NCBI GenBank assembly: GCA_012798435.1
Contig: JAAZNF010000028.1
Coordinates: forward strand, 97,256-161,255
From: Myxococcales bacterium
Lineage (GTDB): Bacteria; Myxococcota; B64-G9
Reading direction: 5' to 3'
Length of the DNA: 64,000 nucleotides
The notes under the pieces are model-generated. The model had not been told where the DNA came from and did not search any database. It saw only the letters and a list, made by a program, of their open reading frames with translations. The stretch's first letter is position 1, and each line of letters begins with the position of its first letter. Position numbers and translations under genes: made by a program. Positions 59,084-64,000 of the stretch are shown here, piece after piece.

Positions 59084-60603
59084 GTTCATCACGAAGAATG
59101 TTCCTCGGCATCGTGGTGGTGTTGACGGCGACGCAGGCCGGCGCCTGCCGCTGCGCCGATCCCCTGTCCCGCGTCGACGAGGTGGTACGGGCGCTGGGTG
59201 AGCTCCCGGCGCCGGGCGAGCGGCTCTCGCAGGACTGGTACCGCGTCGAGATCCAGAACCAGCCGGCGGGGTTCGTCCATAACACCGTCTACCGGGTCCC
59301 TCCTGGAGGGGGCGGCGGGTACCTCGTCCGCCACCAGAGCCGGGTCGCGATCGTGCGCCAGGGCGAGCGCGCCGTCATCGAGGAGAACACGGCGGTGCAC
59401 GAGAACGAGGACGGCCACCTGCTCCGGCTGCGCAAGACAAAGACCCAGCCGGGTGCCCGTGAGCGAATCGAGGCCGGCCGCTCGGGCAGCGAGTTCGTGA
59501 CCGTGGTGAACGACGAGATCCGCAGGGAGCCGCTCTCGCCGCCGATCTTCGCCATCGTTCGCCTGGAGTGGCACCTGTTCCGCCAGGGCCTGCGCCCGGG
59601 CGCGCGGCTCGAGGTCCGGGTTTATGACGCCGAGAACGGCGGCGCCTGCCGGATACCGATCGAGGTGCGCGAGGCCTCCGCCACCGGGGCATCCATCGAG
59701 GCCGGCTCCTGCGCCGCGCCGGGGGCCGTGATCGCGCTTCGCCTCGACGGCGAAGGAAGGATCATCGAGTCCGTCCAGACACTCGGGCGCCTGCGCATCC
59801 GCAGCGTACGCGCCGAGGGTCCGCTCGACGTCCCTCACGGCGCGAACCTCGACGACCTGATGGCGATCCGTGTCGAGCCGCTCGCCGGGTACCCGCACAA
59901 CGCCCGCCGAGCCCGGCTGCGCCTGTCCAACTTCCCGTCGGAGCTCCCGGCGCCACCCGATGGGGCCGGTCAGCGCGTGCTTGGAAGACTGGCGCCGGGG
60001 AGCTTCGAGATCGAGCTGTCCGTCCCCGACCCACCGCCGCACCTCCCATACCCGCTGGTGGAGGTTCCGCCGGAGGTGGTGCCACACCTGGCGCCGGCGG
60101 CCCAGGTCCAGTCCGATCACCCTGAGATCGTGGCCGCGGCCCATGAGGCCACCCGAGGCGCGAGCGACGCCCTCGACGCCGTGCTACGGCTGGCGCGGAC
60201 CGCCAACCGCAGGCTACGTTCGGACATGAAGACCCCCAACGCCTCCGCCCTCGACGCCTGGCGCGCCGAGAGCGGCGATTGCAGCGAGCGGGCCCTGCTG
60301 CTGGCCGCCCTGTGCCGGGCAGCGGGCATCCCGGCGCGCGGTGTGCTCGGGCTGGTGTATTCCGACCGCGCCTTCGGCTTTCACATGTGGAACGAGGTGT
60401 TTTTGGGCGGCTGGATCCCGCTGGACGCGGGACTGGAAGGCCTCCCCGCGCGTCCCACCCACCTGCGGCTCGCCATCGACCCGCTGTTGCCCGGCATGGC
60501 GGAAAGAGAAACGCGCGAGGCGGCCGGCGTCGTCGCCAGCGACCTCAAGATCGAGTTCGTGAGCTTAGAACCGCTCTCCCCGGCCGAGTCGGCTCCACCA
60601 TGA
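59080..60603 (+). CDS. Secreted transglutaminase-like protein
   Basis: A TTG at 59080 overlaps the previous stop (TTGA); an ATG at 59098 is an alternative, and both give a lipoprotein-like signal ending QAGAC. The 507-residue product has a beta-rich first two-thirds, then a transglutaminase-like domain at ~375-450 with SGDCSERALLLAALCRAAG (Cys), FHMWNEVFLGG (His) and WIPLDAG (Asp). It probably acts as a periplasmic peptidase or peptide-linking enzyme. It is the third protein of this fold in the window, with the pair at 21.4-25.5 kb. Confidence 0.87.
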   Translation: MSSSRRMFLGIVVVLTATQAGACRCADPLSRVDEVVRALGELPAPGERLSQDWYRVEIQNQPAGFVHNTVYRVPPGGGGGYLVRHQSRVAIVRQGERAVIEENTAVHENEDGHLLRLRKTKTQPGARERIEAGRSGSEFVTVVNDEIRREPLSPPIFAIVRLEWHLFRQGLRPGARLEVRVYDAENGGACRIPIEVREASATGASIEAGSCAAPGAVIALRLDGEGRIIESVQTLGRLRIRSVRAEGPLDVPHGANLDDLMAIRVEPLAGYPHNARRARLRLSNFPSELPAPPDGAGQRVLGRLAPGSFEIELSVPDPPPHLPYPLVEVPPEVVPHLAPAAQVQSDHPEIVAAAHEATRGASDALDAVLRLARTANRRLRSDMKTPNASALDAWRAESGDCSERALLLAALCRAAGIPARGVLGLVYSDRAFGFHMWNEVFLGGWIPLDAGLEGLPARPTHLRLAIDPLLPGMAERETREAAGVVASDLKIEFVSLEPLSPAESAPP

Positions 60604-60674
60604 ACCCACCGTAGCCCTTGCCAAAGGGATGCGATCGTGCTTTCCTGCCTGCGACCACTTTTGGGGAGGTACCC

Positions 60675-60866
60675 ATGAAGAACGTGAAACTGGACGTCCA
60701 CGGCACCCAACTCGTCATCACGGTGGATCTCGCTCAGGACTTCGGCCCGTCGTCCTCGGGCAAGAACATCATCATCGCCACCACCGAGGGCAACCAGACG
60801 GTCCCGGGCAAGGAAGACCAGGGCGTGAAGATCGGCCTGAACGTCTACCGCCGAAAGACCCAATAA
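60675..60866 (+). CDS. Small conserved beta-rich protein
   Basis: The ATG at 60675 follows GGGGAGGT, so a 63-residue protein is favoured over the longer frame. The text KNVKLDVHGTQLVITVDL, QDFGPSSSGKNIIIATTEGN and VKIGLNVYRR has the regular look of a compact beta-sheet fold. Similar small proteins occur in many Proteobacteria with no known role. It has no signal or membrane segment. Confidence 0.75.
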   Translation: MKNVKLDVHGTQLVITVDLAQDFGPSSSGKNIIIATTEGNQTVPGKEDQGVKIGLNVYRRKTQ

Positions 60867-60867
60867 G

Positions 60868-60892
60868 AAAAGCCCCGGCCGAGGCCGGGGCT
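60868..60892 (-). terminator. Terminator of the Cys-rich lipoprotein gene
   Basis: A perfect 10-bp hairpin AGCCCCGGCC/GGCCGGGGCT lies 28 bases after the minus-strand stop at 60921 and is followed on that strand by TTTCTTATT. It may also serve the convergent small gene. Confidence 0.8.
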
Positions 60893-60920
60893 CATCTCAT
60901 CGTTCAGGGCAACCGCGGGC

Positions 60921-63431
60921 TCAACGGCAGGGGCCAGGGTACGCCATCTCCATGTTGGCGCAAGCCAGGAAGCACGGGTTGTCGTATGTCTTTCCGTCGA
61001 CGCCGCAGACCGGATCGGCGTATTCGGGGCACACGCAATCGGAGGCGTAGCAGCCGGTACGGCAGACACCTGTCTCGTCACAGAAGGTCTGGCACACCTG
61101 GCCTGGCGGGCAATCCATGTCACCGTTGCACTGTGCCGGGTTCTGAATCTCCTGCAAGCAGCGCAGGTACTCTGGCGTCTGCACGAAGCCACAGGTGACC
61201 CGCCCGTCTGAACTCATCAGTTGCTCGCAGGTGGTGAAACCCAGGCAGGCGTACTCGGGCAGCCAGATGCAGCTCGTGCTCACCGGGAAGGGCGCGCACA
61301 CCTCGCCGTTGCAGCCGGTCTGCACGCAGGCGGTCTGGGCCGGCAGGCACTTGCCCATGCAGGGCGGGCAGTTGCCGTCCGGGCCGCAGGGCATGTCGGG
61401 GCAGTAGTCGAAGATGCACTCGTAGCCCTGGGGGCAGTCGAGGTTCGACTGGCACACCATGTCGGGAAGCGGCAGGCAGATGCCCACGTCGCTGCACGGA
61501 CCGGCCGGGTCGCCATTGGCACCGATGCAGAACTCGCAGTAGTAACCGGGGCCGCAGGCGGCGTCGTCGACGCAGGTGCGGTTCTGCCCGCACTCGCCGG
61601 CGTACTGCACCCAGGCGTTGTCGCAGCTGGCGAAGCAGGGGTTGGGGTAGGTGCGCTCGTAGCACTGGCCGGCCGAGTCACACACCTTGGCGCACACCGG
61701 GTCCCACACATCGGGGCAGGCGCAGCCGAACACGCACTGGCCGTTGATGCAGCGGCCGGCGACGCCGTTCTGCACGCACTCGGAGTCGTCGCGGCAGTAC
61801 GACTGGCCGTCGGGCACGCACACGCCGTAGCAGCAATCCGGGACCACGGTGGGATCGCACCCAGGCATGCACTGCACGAGGTCGCAGCGGTAGTTCGGTG
61901 GGCACTGCCAGTCGAAGGAGCACTGGAGCTGGCCGAACACGCACTGGCCGTTCAGGCAGCGTCCCATCTGGCCGCTGGCGTCCACGCAGTCGAAGTCGCT
62001 GTAGCAGATCGGCGGCTCGACCGGCACGCAGTAGGATTCGCACACCGGCTCGGGCGGGCAATTGCCGGTGGCGGGATCGCACTGCTGGCAGGTGTCGATG
62101 CACATCATGCCGGCCGGGCAGGCGCCGTTCTCGCCACAGGGGATCTGCTGGTTGACGCACTTGCCGTTGATGCAGTAGCCGATCTGGCCGTCGGGGTAGC
62201 GGCAGTCCTCGTTGGTCTGGCACTCGCCGTTCATCGGCTGGCAGTAACCCTGGCACATGGTGGTACCGCAGTTGGGGTCAGTGTTGGGATCGCAGGGCGG
62301 ACATTGGCCGGTGGCGGGGTCGCAGGTCCAGCAGTCCATGACGCAGATGTATCCCGGCGGGCAGGGGGTGTTCTCGTCGCAGGTGGGCGGCTGGACCGGC
62401 ACGCACTGACCGAAGCATTGCCCGCACCAGGGATCGATGTTGGGATCGCAGGGCCTGCAGTTGGGATCGGTCGGGTCATCGCAGTAGGGTCCGGCCGGGC
62501 AGGAGATCAGGCACTCCATCCCCGGCGGGCACTGGCTGTTGTCCTGGCACTCGATGGCTTGCGGCACGCACGCGCCGTTGATGCACATCTCGCCGGCGGC
62601 GCAGTCCGAGTCGGCCTGGCAATACTGCTGCTCGGGCACGCACCTTCCGGGGCACGGAGGGCACTGTCCGTCCGAGCCGCAGGGGGCCTCCTGGCAGGGA
62701 CCCATCTCGCAGAAGTACCCCGCCGGGCATGGGGTGTTCTCGTCGCAGTACATGTCGTTGAACACACAACGGCCATCGAGACACACGGGCCGGCCATTGG
62801 CCCACGGATATACGTTCAGACAGTCCTCGTCGGTCTGGCACTCGAATTCGTTGCAACGGCAGATGGGGCAGCCGTTGGGATCGGTCATGAAGCCAGTGGG
62901 GCAGTACAGATCGCACATGAGGTCAGGACAGGAAGGCTCCTGGCAGTTGCCCTGGCAACCCACTGCAACGTCGAGGTCGCCGCCGCCCTTGCCCGCGTAG
63001 TCGGCGGCCGCCACCAGGTAGATGCCGCCCTTGGGCAGCGCGAAGTTCTTGATGAGCGCGTTGCGCCCGTCCTTGCCGTCGTCGTCCTTTGCGAGGGCCG
63101 AGCCGAAGATGCCCTTGTCGCTGCGGGGGCCGTACAGTAGGAGCACCGGGTCCTGGTCGGCGGAGCCGGTGAGCGTCACGGTGAGGCGCGCGCCGGCGTT
63201 GGCGTTGAGCAAGAATCCCGTGAGGGGCTTTTGGGTCGAGAACTTGTCCGTGATGCTCTTTCCGAAACGCAGACTACCCTTGAGATCGACCTTGTTCGCG
63301 GCGTCGTCCTTGCCGGAGAGGAGCGGCGCCTGGTATTCCGACTTCCCACCCATGCCGTAGTCGACGCAGCCGGCGAGGACCAGCGCCGCAGAGGCCACGG
63401 TACACAACAGGTTCACATGCCTCATTTTCAT
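60921..63431 (-). CDS. Large Cys-rich lipoprotein with Antistasin-like and Kazal-like modules
   Basis: The ATG at 63431 (after GGAGAACGG) gives an 836-residue lipoprotein (lipobox LAGC). Residues ~30-165 form a beta domain like the PPC module (FLLNANAGARLTVTLTGS, GGIYLVAAADYAG). From there to the end it is strongly Cys-rich. First CDLYCPTGFMTDPNGCPICRC, an Antistasin-like unit, then about ten CxTDxDC-type units (CQTDEDCLN, CQADSDCAAGEMC), each with CINGxCV. Two Kazal-like units end it: CPDVWDPVCAKVCDSAG and CPEYADPVCGVDGKTYDNPC, as in serine protease inhibitors. It may block proteases or bind a surface ligand. Confidence 0.85.
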   Translation of the reverse strand: MKMRHVNLLCTVASAALVLAGCVDYGMGGKSEYQAPLLSGKDDAANKVDLKGSLRFGKSITDKFSTQKPLTGFLLNANAGARLTVTLTGSADQDPVLLLYGPRSDKGIFGSALAKDDDGKDGRNALIKNFALPKGGIYLVAAADYAGKGGGDLDVAVGCQGNCQEPSCPDLMCDLYCPTGFMTDPNGCPICRCNEFECQTDEDCLNVYPWANGRPVCLDGRCVFNDMYCDENTPCPAGYFCEMGPCQEAPCGSDGQCPPCPGRCVPEQQYCQADSDCAAGEMCINGACVPQAIECQDNSQCPPGMECLISCPAGPYCDDPTDPNCRPCDPNIDPWCGQCFGQCVPVQPPTCDENTPCPPGYICVMDCWTCDPATGQCPPCDPNTDPNCGTTMCQGYCQPMNGECQTNEDCRYPDGQIGYCINGKCVNQQIPCGENGACPAGMMCIDTCQQCDPATGNCPPEPVCESYCVPVEPPICYSDFDCVDASGQMGRCLNGQCVFGQLQCSFDWQCPPNYRCDLVQCMPGCDPTVVPDCCYGVCVPDGQSYCRDDSECVQNGVAGRCINGQCVFGCACPDVWDPVCAKVCDSAGQCYERTYPNPCFASCDNAWVQYAGECGQNRTCVDDAACGPGYYCEFCIGANGDPAGPCSDVGICLPLPDMVCQSNLDCPQGYECIFDYCPDMPCGPDGNCPPCMGKCLPAQTACVQTGCNGEVCAPFPVSTSCIWLPEYACLGFTTCEQLMSSDGRVTCGFVQTPEYLRCLQEIQNPAQCNGDMDCPPGQVCQTFCDETGVCRTGCYASDCVCPEYADPVCGVDGKTYDNPCFLACANMEMAYPGPCR

Positions 63432-64000
63432 CACCGTTCTCCTTTCAGGATTGGGGGTCTGGGGCATCATTCGCAAGCTTATAAAGCAACCCCCGTGCCA
63501 GAGACCTGGTTTTCGCAATATCGCATAACACTATGATAAATATTTGCTTTTTACTACAAAGACAGTGTGATCAGCGCCACATGATGTAATTCTATCTTTA
63601 CACCACAGCATAAAAATAATTAAAATGTCATTGTTTTTCAATATATTGAAAATAACTAGGACAGTCTTTATCAAACCGTCAAGTAAGGATGACACTAAAC
63701 AAAGTTTGAGAATAGGAGGCGAGTTGGCATGCCGCCAGCAGAAATACAGCCTGGCGCGACTGTCCATCCCGCAGACACCGCTGCTCCAACACCCCGTTCA
63801 CCTTTTTGGCACGCGCCGAATCCATACCTATCCCGAAACCGGTTCCGAAATCCCGAAATCGGTTCCACCCACCCCGGTTTTACCTGTCCGGATTTCGGAC
63901 ACCGTGTTCGAAATCCGGACAGAAGGCCAATTTTCACAGATTGTCTGCTGATTTTGTGTCTTTATAGTTGTTTGTTTTTATTTGTATTTTATTCGAATAC
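63432..64000. other. AT-rich intergenic region without a supported gene
   Basis: No credible gene is seen in these 569 bases. Bases 63530-63680 are strikingly AT-rich compared with the rest of the window. They lie upstream of the minus-strand Cys-rich gene and may hold its promoter. The right end has the 10-bp palindrome TATTCGAATA (63990-63999). Confidence 0.6.
63884..63922. repeat. Perfect 14-bp inverted repeat
   Basis: CTGTCCGGATTTCG (63884-63897) and CGAAATCCGGACAG (63909-63922) are perfect arms around an 11-base loop. Just before it two copies of CGAAA(C/T)CGGTTCC (63836-63846 and 63854-63866) form a direct repeat. No T run follows. An operator, a phage-type attachment region or a structured RNA are possible. 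Confidence 0.7.

Noticed and set aside
61000..62800. CRISPR-like or tandem DNA repeats in the Cys-rich gene
   Set aside because: The similarity is at protein level between Cys-rich units; the DNA units vary in length and sequence, with no constant repeat and spacer.
63836..63922. Replication origin iterons
   Set aside because: Only two direct repeats and one hairpin, no DnaA boxes recognised and no replication gene nearby.

Overview
The window is about 64 kb of GC-rich bacterial chromosome (only the last ~500 bases are AT-rich), densely coded on both strands. I recognise no phage or IS genes and no CRISPR array. Several traits point to a Gram-negative of the former Deltaproteobacteria, Myxococcota- or Desulfobacterota-like: many secreted lipoproteins with PPC, TIG, thrombospondin-type-3, Kazal-like and Cys-rich modules, DUF3857/transglutaminase lipoproteins, a sigma54 two-component pair, a purH split into two genes, and anaerobic functions (Hcp, hydrogenase maturation, a polyferredoxin). 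No rRNA is present, so a finer placement would be a guess.

Layout. 0-1.8 kb: tail of an unidentified gene and two LPP20-like lipoproteins. 1.8-6.8 kb (minus): two very small membrane proteins, both apparently read through an in-frame UGA, then a triple-PPC lipoprotein, a metalloprotease-like lipoprotein and ndk. 6.9-9.2 kb: a large Hydin/choice-of-anchor-type lipoprotein. 9.2-13.7 kb (minus): a tight four-gene operon of molybdate/tungstate-type permease, ATPase, membrane polyferredoxin and PQQ-type beta-propeller. 13.8-18 kb (minus): two secreted proteins and a DUF35/thiolase-like pair. 18-21 kb: an Rrf2 regulator overlapping hcp, then a TraB-like protein. 21-30 kb (minus): DUF3857/transglutaminase lipoproteins, an OB-like lipoprotein, and TolB-like and TPR proteins. 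30-32 kb (minus): a nucleoside salvage operon (tdk, UPRT-like, hpt). 32-36 kb: an S9 peptidase and a second metalloprotease lipoprotein. 36-42.6 kb (minus): hypABFCD, with hypE set apart. 42.7-50 kb (plus): panB-folD-histidine kinase-NtrC-type regulator, then a near-perfect sigma54 promoter driving two small DxDGD proteins and an outer-membrane barrel. 50-54 kb (minus): purN, split purH and two tRNAs. 54-60.9 kb (plus): a CDF transporter, a large lipoprotein, an AcdA-like protein, a transglutaminase and a small conserved protein. 60.9-63.4 kb (minus): an 836-aa Cys-rich lipoprotein. 63.4-64 kb: an AT-rich region with a 14-bp inverted repeat.

Strongest candidates for something undescribed. (1) Tandem tiny membrane proteins at 6414-6781: each has an in-frame UGA followed 20-21 nt later by a hairpin with a GGU loop, and reading through both UGAs produces an ATGA gene overlap that is otherwise absent. 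They look like two membrane selenoproteins. (2) The two-component, sigma54-promoter, secreted-protein and outer-membrane-barrel module at 44.5-49.9 kb. (3) The ABC/polyferredoxin/PQQ operon at 9.2-13.7 kb. (4) A ~140-bp structured repeat in two copies with compensatory stem changes.

All calls come from reading sequence and translations. No homology search was run, so family names rest on motifs and remembered family features.
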